From Prevotella sp. (GTDB lineage: Bacteria; Bacteroidota; Bacteroidia; Bacteroidales; Bacteroidaceae): a stretch of DNA of 49,716 nucleotides. This document shows positions 15,253 through 23,170 of this stretch, in pieces (the first letter of the stretch is position 1; each line of letters begins with the position of its first letter). The stretch lies in the NCBI GenBank assembly GCA_017618275.1, contig JAFZUS010000183.1:1-49716 (forward strand), given 5' to 3'. Below the pieces are notes generated by a model. The model saw only the letters and a list, made by a program, of their open reading frames with translations, was not told where the DNA came from and did no database searches. A program made the position numbers and the translations under genes.

Positions 15253-16475
15253 ATCAGGAAAAGTGGATAGAACAATTGCGCGACAAACTGGCAGACCATA
15301 AAGTGGCTCCGCCAGAGGGTATGTGGGATGAGATTGAGGCCGCTCTTCCTGAACTAATGCAAAATCAACAGCCTAAGAAAGCACGTTTTGTGCCCCTGCG
15401 CCGATGGCTTGTGGCTGCTGGTTTGGTAGCACTCCTTGCCACAGGTGGCTATTGGTGGTGGAGTCAGGAAACACCTCGTCAGGAAGTGATGGCTGATGCC
15501 AGCGAGAAAGCGACAATCATAACCGAAGGGACTAGGGGTCAGCATCAGAATGACAATCCGAAACAGGAAGAACCGCAAGCGTTTCCTGTTGGCAAACCGT
15601 CAACCTCGCCCAAAAGGAAGTCTTTCGACAAACTTGTTACTTTGACCCAGAGTGAATCAACACAATCGGAAAGTGCTTCTTTGTCAGAAACATGCAAGGA
15701 CGATTCATCTGTGTCTGACGGAACCAAAGAATCCCCTCGTGACAACCTCTTTGTGTCACAAGAAAAAGAACTAGAGGTCATTAAAGAACTCGAAAAGGAG
15801 ATCTTTGAATTATCGAAGCAACAAAAGCGGTCTGTCAGTGTTGGACTTTACGCGATGAACGGCTTTGGCGACCAGACAGGCAGAAACGGTGTCTTTATGT
15901 CTAATGAGATGCTTCAAAAATACAACATTGTCAACAGCAATTCTACCAGAACACGGACACCCGTCTATCTGGCAGGCTATGAAGAACGGCAGAAGCACAA
16001 CCAGCCCCTTTCGTTTGGACTCTCTGCCAGTTATCCGCTGACAGAACGTCTTTCGCTGACCTCTGGTATTGTCTTTACCAGACTACATGCCGACTTCCAG
16101 TATATCATGCCCACCCATCAGATTAAGAAAGAACAAACGCTCTGTTATCTGGGTATCCCTCTTCTAGTAAATTATCGCCTCTGGCAGTATCATGGTCTGA
16201 AGGTCTATTTCAACGTTGGCGGTCAAGTCGACTGGAACATCAGCATCAGCCTAAAGAGCAACGGTGTCGCTCAAGAGATGAACAAAGATCGGATGCAGTG
16301 GTCCGTCAATGGTGCTCTTGGTGTGGAATACGACATCATTCCTCAGTTAGGCCTTTACGCAGAACCTGGCATAAAATACTATTTCGACAATGGCAGCCGT
16401 GTACAAACCTTCTTTAAAGAAAAACCCACAAGTTTCAACCTGCAACTGGGCCTTCGCTGGAATATAACCAGGTAG
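15249..16475 (+). CDS. anti-sigma-like membrane protein fused to outer-membrane beta-barrel
   Basis: A 408-aa protein with a cytoplasmic segment of about 50 residues (EQLRDKLADHKVAPPEGMWD), one membrane helix (about 53-72) ending YWWWS, and a serine/threonine/glutamate-rich disordered region (about 75-180). Its C-terminal half (about 193-408) has alternating strands and ends WNITR, like the OMP_b-brl (PorT-type) family. Coupling to the sigma gene by a 4-bp overlap suggests the N-terminus restrains the sigma factor. One chain with both an inner-membrane helix and a beta-barrel domain would reach both membranes unless it is cleaved. Confidence 0.75.
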   Translation: MNQEKWIEQLRDKLADHKVAPPEGMWDEIEAALPELMQNQQPKKARFVPLRRWLVAAGLVALLATGGYWWWSQETPRQEVMADASEKATIITEGTRGQHQNDNPKQEEPQAFPVGKPSTSPKRKSFDKLVTLTQSESTQSESASLSETCKDDSSVSDGTKESPRDNLFVSQEKELEVIKELEKEIFELSKQQKRSVSVGLYAMNGFGDQTGRNGVFMSNEMLQKYNIVNSNSTRTRTPVYLAGYEERQKHNQPLSFGLSASYPLTERLSLTSGIVFTRLHADFQYIMPTHQIKKEQTLCYLGIPLLVNYRLWQYHGLKVYFNVGGQVDWNISISLKSNGVAQEMNKDRMQWSVNGALGVEYDIIPQLGLYAEPGIKYYFDNGSRVQTFFKEKPTSFNLQLGLRWNITR

Positions 16476-16530
16476 TGTCATTTCCGTAAGTACTTCTTTA
16501 TCTGTGTTTCTAACTGACCAACAAAGAAAC

Positions 16531-16564
16531 GCCCCCGTAATTCTGGATTCAGAACTGCGGGGGC
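16531..16564. terminator. long hairpin between convergent genes
   Basis: GCCCCCGTAATTCTG pairs with the complement of CAGAACTGCGGGGGC with only two mismatches. The U tract is weak on both sides, although GTTTTTTAAT follows 16 nt later. It probably ends the sigma/beta-barrel transcript at 16475 and the transporter transcript at 16612. Confidence 0.65.
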
Positions 16565-16611
16565 TAATGGTTGATTATTAGTTTTTTAATAATCTTCGAT
16601 TCACATTGCTT

Positions 16612-18009
16612 TTAGGCCTTGCTACGTGCTTCAATCTCGCTGCTCATCTCGTCAAGTCTCTCATCAGTAAGAGGATACTTATAGATCAGGTAACCTACAA
16701 CGATAAGAAGAATGGCAGGAATGATAGTCGTGAACACCAGGATGGCATTCTGTGCTATTTCAGAATAATTGGCCAGTTTTGGATAATAGGCATTTACAGG
16801 TGCGCTGATGAAGGAGGCGAGGAACACCACCACAAAGATGCTGAGCACCAACTGCAGGCACTTGTTGGCCTTGAACTCCTGCCACATCTCACCGAATGAA
16901 ACAGGTTTTTCGGGGGTCGTGGTGATATTCTCCTTGCTGCCCATGAAGCAAAGCATCAGGAGCACAAAACCGACGAGAGCAAACACACATGTCACCGTAA
17001 ACCATGCCATCGGACTGGTAGGCAATGCAGACTCCTCGCTGGCGAAGTTGAAGCCAATCCATCCCATCACCAGAGGTGTGATCCAACCTGCAATGGAGAA
17101 TCCAGCCTTGAAAGCAACACCGGCAAGAGCGTTTACTGTAGCAGCAGGTCTGTTTCCTGTACGATACTCGGCCTCGGTGATGACTTCAGGCACCAGTGCC
17201 CACATCAGTGAACCAACCAACAGTCCGACACCCGTCATGACCTTTGCGGTCTGAACAAGGGTATTGAGACTTGTGACATCAAAGAACTTACCGATGGTGA
17301 ACAGGATGGCAAATCCAATCAGGCCGATGGCGAGAAGTGTATAATAAAGGCCCTTCTTGCCCAGCCATTTCTTCAACATGGGAAGAGATGGCAGGATGAT
17401 GAAGGCGGGAATCGTACCGATGGCCATAAAGGTAGCCTGATTCCAGTCGATAGCCTGGTGGACACACATGGCAAGTCCGATGGGGAAGCCTGCCTGAACG
17501 ATAATCTGACCGATATTGGCGCATACCATTCGTGTAGAGGTCAGGATCAGCACTTCATCGTTGTCACGGGTCATACTGGCCATAATTGAGCCGTATGGTA
17601 TGTTGACTACTGAATAGATCATGCTCAGAACAGTATAACTGATCGTAGCATAGGCAATCTTCATACCCATGGACCAGGTAGCGGCCTGTGGAAGCATCAG
17701 TAAGCAGGCGGCAACGGTAAGGGGAATACCACCATATAGAAGATAGGCACGATACTTACCCAACTTAGGATTGCGATTGTCGATATAGCGCCCCACTACA
17801 GGACTCCAGAAACAGTCGATAAGTCGGACGGCAAGAATCAGTCCGCTGACGAATGCCGGATTCAGTTTCAATACTGTAGTAAGGTAAATCATCAGGTAGC
17901 AGGCTACCGTCTGGAAAATAAGGTTCTGCGCCAGGTCGCCCGATCCGAAGCCGATGCGCTGGAGCCACGAAAGTTTGTAAAAGCCTTTTGTTTCGATTGC
18001 TGTTGCCAT
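16612..18009 (-). CDS. GPH-family (MFS) sugar:cation symporter
   Basis: A 465-aa inner-membrane protein with about 12 transmembrane helices. The segment after helix 2 (GRYIDNRNPKLGKYRAYLLYG) corresponds to the GPH/MelB signature D-x-T-x-x-xGK-x-RP-x-LL, and the family's YSVVNIPYGS motif is present. It probably takes up a sugar or oligosaccharide. It starts 26 nt after the stop of the CE20-like esterase, so the two form an operon, and the substrate is presumably the deacetylated product. Confidence 0.87.
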   Translation of the reverse strand: MATAIETKGFYKLSWLQRIGFGSGDLAQNLIFQTVACYLMIYLTTVLKLNPAFVSGLILAVRLIDCFWSPVVGRYIDNRNPKLGKYRAYLLYGGIPLTVAACLLMLPQAATWSMGMKIAYATISYTVLSMIYSVVNIPYGSIMASMTRDNDEVLILTSTRMVCANIGQIIVQAGFPIGLAMCVHQAIDWNQATFMAIGTIPAFIILPSLPMLKKWLGKKGLYYTLLAIGLIGFAILFTIGKFFDVTSLNTLVQTAKVMTGVGLLVGSLMWALVPEVITEAEYRTGNRPAATVNALAGVAFKAGFSIAGWITPLVMGWIGFNFASEESALPTSPMAWFTVTCVFALVGFVLLMLCFMGSKENITTTPEKPVSFGEMWQEFKANKCLQLVLSIFVVVFLASFISAPVNAYYPKLANYSEIAQNAILVFTTIIPAILLIVVGYLIYKYPLTDERLDEMSSEIEARSKA

Positions 18010-18035
18010 AATTTAATTTGTTTTTATTTATTTGT

Positions 18036-20009
18036 TTATTGTTTATTTAGTTTAAGTTCAAATGATGACATGGGGAGTCCGCTGAGCGAGCGCACGTTGG
18101 CATTAATTGGGTTGTCTTTCCAGGCATAGCGGACTGAGAATCCATAATCTGGAATTGAGTATTGTGAATTGACGAGCGGCTTCACCTCTATGATATTGCC
18201 GTTGCCGTTGGCCTCAGCATTATGGTATACACCATCGTGGCCAGCCAGTTCGAAGCCGTATAGTTCACTTGGCTGGATGGGCTGGTCGAGGGTCAGGATG
18301 ATCTTACCATCCTTTGCTTCCGAGGCGATGATCTTTGGTGAGAGTTTCACCTTATTATTATTAAAGACGAGGCGGTCGAAACAGAGGCCGATACGTTCGG
18401 CAGCCTCTTTCTTGCGAAGCGGATGGATATCGACAGTCTCACCGAGGTCGTTGAGAACAGCCAGTTCTGCATAAGGATCGGCATTGGCTACGATGCGCTG
18501 GGCCTCACGGAGTTGTGCCCAGCCGCTATTGACGGGCTCTGTCTGGGGCGTGATGGGTCTCGGTATACCAGTCTGCTGGCGTCCGTCGTAGTTGGCCAAC
18601 TGGGCAATGACGAAGGGCATTTGCTGGTCCTGCCAGGTGTCTCGCCAACAGCCAATCAGTTTCTTCAGATAGTCGGCATAGGGGGCGGGGTTGCCTGTGT
18701 TCGACTCTCCCTGATACCACACCACGCCACTGATGGCATAAGGAGCCAGGGGATAGAGTACGGCGTTATAGAGCGTGGTGGGGATATTCTGTAATGACAC
18801 GTCGCCACCGGGACAAGGAGGCATCTCTGTACCGACATGGAACTTCCACTGGTCGCTGAGGGGGATGACATCCTTCGGCATGGGGTTTTGTGAGAAACGG
18901 TCATCGCCGAAACAAAGCATATAGGGCTTCTCAGGGATGAAGTGGACGGCACCGTTCTTGTTGATGAAACGGATGGCAATCACATTGTCGCCCTCCTGGA
19001 GCAGGCCTTCAGGGATGTCATAGCGACGGGGGGGATACTGATAACCAGTGCTTCCAATCTGCTTGCCGTTGAGATAGGTGATGTCCTGATCATAGAGCGT
19101 ACCTAATAACAGACGGGCGGGCTTGCCTGCATGTGCCTTATCTATATTGATGTGCTGACGGAGCCAGACGGAACCGATCCCTCGCCAACTCCAATTATTT
19201 TGGTCGATGGTCATCCAGTCGGAATCGTTGTAGGTGGAGAGAGGGTAGGTCTGTGTGCCGTCCACCTTGTCCAGCAGTTCATTCCAGCGTCTGCTGGCCT
19301 CGCCGTTGGCCTGCATCTGTGCCCTCACGTAGTTGTCGTTCTGAAAGAATGCCACGCGCTTGACCAACATGGGATAATCAGTCATCAGCGAGTCCATCGA
19401 TATCCAGGCCTCGATGGGGGTGCCGCCCCAACTGTTGACGATGATACCCTGTGGTACCTTGTTTTTCTCAAACATCCGTTTGCCCAGGAAGTAGCCGATG
19501 GCGGAGAAGGGCCAGGCATTCTGCTTGTTCAGGGGCTTCCAGTTGATGCTCGTCGGACGGATATCGTCTTTTACACCATGTGTGGCAGTCTCGTTCTGTA
19601 CACGGAACAAACGGATCTGGGGATTCTCGTAGGTATCTATCTCTTGGACATACTGCGGATAGACGCGCTCGATGTGGACATCGATGTTCGACTGTCCTGA
19701 ACAAAGCCAGACGTCGCCGATGAGGATATTGTCGATAGTCAGGTCGTTGACAGACATCTGGTAAGGGCCTCCAGCCTTCATCTTTGGTAGGTCAATGCGC
19801 CACTTTCCCTGATCGTCGGCAGTGGTGGTATATTGTTTCTTGTTGAATTGGATAGTCACAGACTCGCCAGCATCGGCCTTGCCCCAGATGGGGATGGACT
19901 TGCCCCGCTGAAGAACCATTCCCGACTGGAACATCTGTGGGAGACTGACCTTCGCATCGGCCCATGATATGCACAGGAATACTGCGCTAATAAGAAGTGC
20001 TCTTTTCAT
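18036..20009 (-). CDS. CE20-like carbohydrate acetylesterase (sialate O-acetylesterase family)
   Basis: A 657-aa secreted SGNH-fold esterase. The signal peptide ends near SWADA (about 19). The nucleophile is in WLCSGQSNI (about 105), with further blocks WYQGESN and DLGETVDIHP, the last holding the Asp-x-x-His pair. Between the SGNH halves is an inserted jelly-roll like GH2 sugar-binding domains (about 285-375, RLLLGTLYDQDITYLNGKQIG), the architecture described for CE20 acetyl-xylan/xyloglucan esterases. Annotation as sialate esterase is common for this family, but no sialic-acid genes are nearby, so plant-glycan deacetylation is more likely. It is in an operon with a GPH transporter. Confidence 0.82.
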   Translation of the reverse strand: MKRALLISAVFLCISWADAKVSLPQMFQSGMVLQRGKSIPIWGKADAGESVTIQFNKKQYTTTADDQGKWRIDLPKMKAGGPYQMSVNDLTIDNILIGDVWLCSGQSNIDVHIERVYPQYVQEIDTYENPQIRLFRVQNETATHGVKDDIRPTSINWKPLNKQNAWPFSAIGYFLGKRMFEKNKVPQGIIVNSWGGTPIEAWISMDSLMTDYPMLVKRVAFFQNDNYVRAQMQANGEASRRWNELLDKVDGTQTYPLSTYNDSDWMTIDQNNWSWRGIGSVWLRQHINIDKAHAGKPARLLLGTLYDQDITYLNGKQIGSTGYQYPPRRYDIPEGLLQEGDNVIAIRFINKNGAVHFIPEKPYMLCFGDDRFSQNPMPKDVIPLSDQWKFHVGTEMPPCPGGDVSLQNIPTTLYNAVLYPLAPYAISGVVWYQGESNTGNPAPYADYLKKLIGCWRDTWQDQQMPFVIAQLANYDGRQQTGIPRPITPQTEPVNSGWAQLREAQRIVANADPYAELAVLNDLGETVDIHPLRKKEAAERIGLCFDRLVFNNNKVKLSPKIIASEAKDGKIILTLDQPIQPSELYGFELAGHDGVYHNAEANGNGNIIEVKPLVNSQYSIPDYGFSVRYAWKDNPINANVRSLSGLPMSSFELKLNKQ

Positions 20010-20037
20010 AAAGTTGGTAATCTGTCAGATTTTTGTG

Positions 20038-20045
20038 CAAATATA
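20038..20045 (-). promoter_or_regulatory. TAnnTTTG promoter box of the esterase-transporter operon
   Basis: Read on the minus strand the sequence is TATATTTG, 29 nt before the ATG at 20009. Confidence 0.6.
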
Positions 20046-20151
20046 GCAAATTCTTGCGTTGAAATGGCGGAATATTTCTTTTTTCTTTCCAAATGAAACA
20101 TAACGAAAAGCATCTGTAACATTTCAAAACGGCATATTGTCCCATTTTTAT

Positions 20152-20159
20152 TAACTTTG
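20152..20159 (+). promoter_or_regulatory. TAnnTTTG promoter box of the transporter-GH43-sigma operon
   Basis: TAACTTTG lies 16 nt before the ATG at 20176. It is divergent from the esterase promoter 106 bp away. Confidence 0.6.
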
Positions 20160-20175
20160 CAGCCAGATTGATTTT

Positions 20176-21642
20176 ATGACTTTAAAGAACGATAAACTGC
20201 AGAAAGTCTCATTGGGCGAGAAAGTAGGTTACTCTTTGGGTGACGCTGCTGCTAATCTCGTGTTCCAGATGATGGTCATCTTCCAGTTGAAGTTCTATAC
20301 CGATGTGTTCGGGCTTGATGGTGCCGTTGCGGGTAGCGTGTTGCTGATAGCCAGCCTCTCTGCAGTAATGGTTGATCCCCTCATCGGTATCATGGCAGAC
20401 AAGACAAATACCCGATGGGGCAAGTTCCGTCCCTGGCTTCTGTGGACGGCCCTTCCGTTTTGCGTTTTCTATGTCCTCGCATTCTACAACCCGGGCATTG
20501 AAGAAAAGGGAATGGTGGCTACCTATGCTACCATCTCCTATCTGTTGCTGATGACGGTCTACTCTTTCAACAATATACCATACACATCGTTGGGTGGTGT
20601 CATGACGAGTGATATTAAAGAGCGTACGAACATCACGACCATCCGCTTTGTGGCTGTGATTATTACTCAGTTCATCGTACAGGGACTCACGTTGCCGCTG
20701 GTAGACCATTTTGGGAATAATGGTGAGAACCTGCAGCACGGCTGGGTTTGTACCATCGGTATCTTCTCTGTCATAGCCTTTGTTTGCTTTATGATAGCCT
20801 TTGCGGTTTCCAAGGAGCGTATCCAACCGCCTCCCACTCAGAAGGTAAGTATCAAGGAAGATGTCAGGCAGACGGTGTCGAACGTGCCTTGGAACATCTT
20901 GTTCGTCCTGACCTTCTCTGTTTTCATCACGCTTTCGATGTGGGGTTCGGCCATGAATTTCTATTTCCAGTATAATATCGACCAGAAGTCATTGTACGAT
21001 TTCCTGCATTTCTTCGGGTTGTTGGATGATCCTGCTGAGGCTTATTCTGTGGGATTCTCTGTGTTTAACATGATTAGTGCCTTGGTTCAGTTTGCAGGCA
21101 TTATCTTCCTGTCGCAATATCTGGCCAATAAGTATGGTAAGAAAAAGACCTTTATGGTCTGTCTTTTCCTGACCGCCATCTTCTCGGCCATGTTCTATAT
21201 TCCTTCACCAACAGATGTCAGCCTGGTCTTTGTGTTGAACATCCTGAAGTCACTGTCTTATGCTCCGACGGTTCCTTTGCTGTGGGCAATGATTGCCGAT
21301 GTGGCCGACCATATTGAGTATGAGAGTCACCGTCGTGCCACGGGCTTCTGTTTCTCGGGTATCGTGATGGCCCTGAAGGTCGGTCTCGGTACGGGTGGTG
21401 CCATTGCAGGTATCATCATCTCCGCCTTTGGCTATGTGCCGGGTAATGTGAGTGCACAGAACGAGACTGCTATGGAGGGTATCCGTCTGGTGTCCAGCGT
21501 CCTGCCAGCCATCTTGTTTGGCATTGGTGTCCTGGCCTTGTATTTCTATCCTATCACAAAAGAGTATAATAAGGGTATGCAGGCTGAACTGGCTTCCAGG
21601 CGTCGTCAGGCCAGCCAAGACGAAAAAGTTTCCAAGTATTGA
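20176..21642 (+). CDS. GPH-family (MFS) sugar:cation symporter
   Basis: A 488-aa inner-membrane protein with about 12 helices and the clear GPH signature DKTNTRWGKFRPWLLW after helix 2. It also has YSFNNIPYTSLGG and WAMIADVADHIEYESHRRATG, typical of the XynP/XynB-like xyloside transporter group. It is likely a symporter for xylosides or arabinosides, since the next gene, 29 nt on, is a cytoplasmic GH43 enzyme. Together they form a classic import-then-hydrolyse pair. The two GPH transporters in the window are only distantly similar and probably take up different sugars. Confidence 0.9.
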   Translation: MTLKNDKLQKVSLGEKVGYSLGDAAANLVFQMMVIFQLKFYTDVFGLDGAVAGSVLLIASLSAVMVDPLIGIMADKTNTRWGKFRPWLLWTALPFCVFYVLAFYNPGIEEKGMVATYATISYLLLMTVYSFNNIPYTSLGGVMTSDIKERTNITTIRFVAVIITQFIVQGLTLPLVDHFGNNGENLQHGWVCTIGIFSVIAFVCFMIAFAVSKERIQPPPTQKVSIKEDVRQTVSNVPWNILFVLTFSVFITLSMWGSAMNFYFQYNIDQKSLYDFLHFFGLLDDPAEAYSVGFSVFNMISALVQFAGIIFLSQYLANKYGKKKTFMVCLFLTAIFSAMFYIPSPTDVSLVFVLNILKSLSYAPTVPLLWAMIADVADHIEYESHRRATGFCFSGIVMALKVGLGTGGAIAGIIISAFGYVPGNVSAQNETAMEGIRLVSSVLPAILFGIGVLALYFYPITKEYNKGMQAELASRRRQASQDEKVSKY

Positions 21643-21671
21643 ATAATGTCTAATTTAAATAATTTGTGAAT

Positions 21672-22673
21672 ATGAAACCACGTTATCTTTTCCCGAGTGA
21701 TTATATGGCAGATCCTGCTGCCAATGTGTTTAACGGACGTTTGTATGTTTATCCTTCCCACGACTGGGAGGCTGGTGCTGCCTTTGACGATGATGGTGGT
21801 CACTTCCAGATGAAGGACTATCATGTGCTCTCGATGGACGACATTGAGAATGGTGAGGTGACCGATCATGGTAAGATCCTCGATGTGGAGCAGGTGAAGT
21901 GGGCTGAGAAGCAGATGTGGGACAATGATGTCGTGGAGAAAGACGGTAAGTACTACCTGATCTTCTCGGCTAAGGACTACAATGGCGTGTTCCATCTCGG
22001 CGTAGCCGTGGCCGACAAACCAGAAGGTCCGTTTATCCCGAACGACGAGCCTATCCGTGGCTCCATGAGTATTGACCCCTGTGTGTTCAAGGACGACGAT
22101 GGAGAGATCTACATCTATTTCGGTGGTCTGTGGGGTGGACAACTCCAGTGGTATCAGGCTCCTGAGAAGTTGGTGAAGGAAGGTATTGACCTTGGTCCTG
22201 CCGCCGACAAGAAGACCCAACTCTTCGCTCCTGCCGACATCCCGGCACTACCCAGTTTCGTGGTGCGTCTGAACGGTGATGTGATGCAGTTTGCTGAGGC
22301 CCCCCGTAATGTGATTATCCTTGACAAGGACGGCCAGCCCTTGAAGGCAGGCGACCCGCACCGTTTCTTCGAGGCTTCGTGGATGCATAAGTATAATGGC
22401 AAGTACTATTTCAGTTATTCTACGGGTGACAGCCACTTCCTCTGCTATGCCATCGGTGACAATCCTTACGGACCGTTTACCTATCAGGGCGTGATCCTTG
22501 ATCCAGTGGTAGGTTGGACAACCCACCACAGCATTGTGCAGTACAAGGGTGAGTGGTTCCTGTTCTACCACGATTGTGTGCCCTCTAATGACATCACCCA
22601 TCTGCGCAGTCTGAAGGTGCAGCGTCTGTTCTATAATGAGGATGGAACGATTCAAAAGGTTGTGAATGAGTAA
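21672..22673 (+). CDS. GH43 beta-xylosidase/alpha-L-arabinofuranosidase
   Basis: A 333-aa five-bladed beta-propeller glycosidase. Catalytic residues are Asp14 (ADPAANVF, base), Asp135 (SIDPCVF, pKa modulator) and Glu234 (FFEASW, acid). No signal peptide is present, so it acts in the cytoplasm on imported oligosaccharides. Length and the start RYLFPSDYMADP resemble subfamily 1, which includes bifunctional xylosidase/arabinofuranosidases. The ATG at 21672 is preferred over an in-frame GTG two codons upstream. It overlaps the following sigma gene by 8 bp. Confidence 0.9.
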   Translation: MKPRYLFPSDYMADPAANVFNGRLYVYPSHDWEAGAAFDDDGGHFQMKDYHVLSMDDIENGEVTDHGKILDVEQVKWAEKQMWDNDVVEKDGKYYLIFSAKDYNGVFHLGVAVADKPEGPFIPNDEPIRGSMSIDPCVFKDDDGEIYIYFGGLWGGQLQWYQAPEKLVKEGIDLGPAADKKTQLFAPADIPALPSFVVRLNGDVMQFAEAPRNVIILDKDGQPLKAGDPHRFFEASWMHKYNGKYYFSYSTGDSHFLCYAIGDNPYGPFTYQGVILDPVVGWTTHHSIVQYKGEWFLFYHDCVPSNDITHLRSLKVQRLFYNEDGTIQKVVNE

Positions 22674-23157
22674 TCTCATAGAGACATATTATACGAATCA
22701 TCGCGACGAACTGCTGGCATTTGTCAGCAGTCGTCTCGGTGGCTCAGAAGAGTCGGAAGACATTGTACAGAATGTCTTCCTACGCCTTCTGACTTCCGAC
22801 AAGATGATTACACCGATCACCTTGCCAGCCTTAGTCTATACGATGACACGAAACCTGATATCCGACTATTACCGTCGTCGCCATGCCTATGAGGAGTTTG
22901 AGCATTTCATCAAGGGGGGGACAGACGAAGTCGACTCCATGGAGTCCGTCTTCTCTGCTACTGAACTGACTGAACTGATGGAGCGCGGCTTGGCCCGTAT
23001 TCCAGAGAACTGTCGAGAGATTTATCGCATGCATATCTACGGCGGGATGAAAGTCAGCGAGATATCCCTGACGTTAGGTGAAGGCTATAAGTCAGTAGAG
23101 CATCGACTGGGTACCGCCAGAAAGGCGGTACGTCAATACTTGCGAAAATACGCATAG
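22666..23157 (+). CDS. ECF RNA polymerase sigma factor without an adjacent anti-sigma gene
   Basis: A 163-aa sigma-70 factor with region 2 at about 10-75 (SEDIVQNVFLRLLTS, LVYTMTRNLISDYYRRR) and region 4 at about 105-160 (IYGGMKVSEISLTLGEGYKSVEHRL). Its ATG lies inside the last codons of the GH43 gene (8-bp overlap), so it is translated from the sugar-utilisation transcript. No FecR-type anti-sigma or SusC-like transducer is encoded near it; the next gene is convergent, 13 bp away. It may act as a regulator whose level follows operon expression, or pair with an anti-sigma factor elsewhere. Confidence 0.88.
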   Translation: MSNLIETYYTNHRDELLAFVSSRLGGSEESEDIVQNVFLRLLTSDKMITPITLPALVYTMTRNLISDYYRRRHAYEEFEHFIKGGTDEVDSMESVFSATELTELMERGLARIPENCREIYRMHIYGGMKVSEISLTLGEGYKSVEHRLGTARKAVRQYLRKYA

Positions 23158-23170
23158 ATAATCGTCAGGA

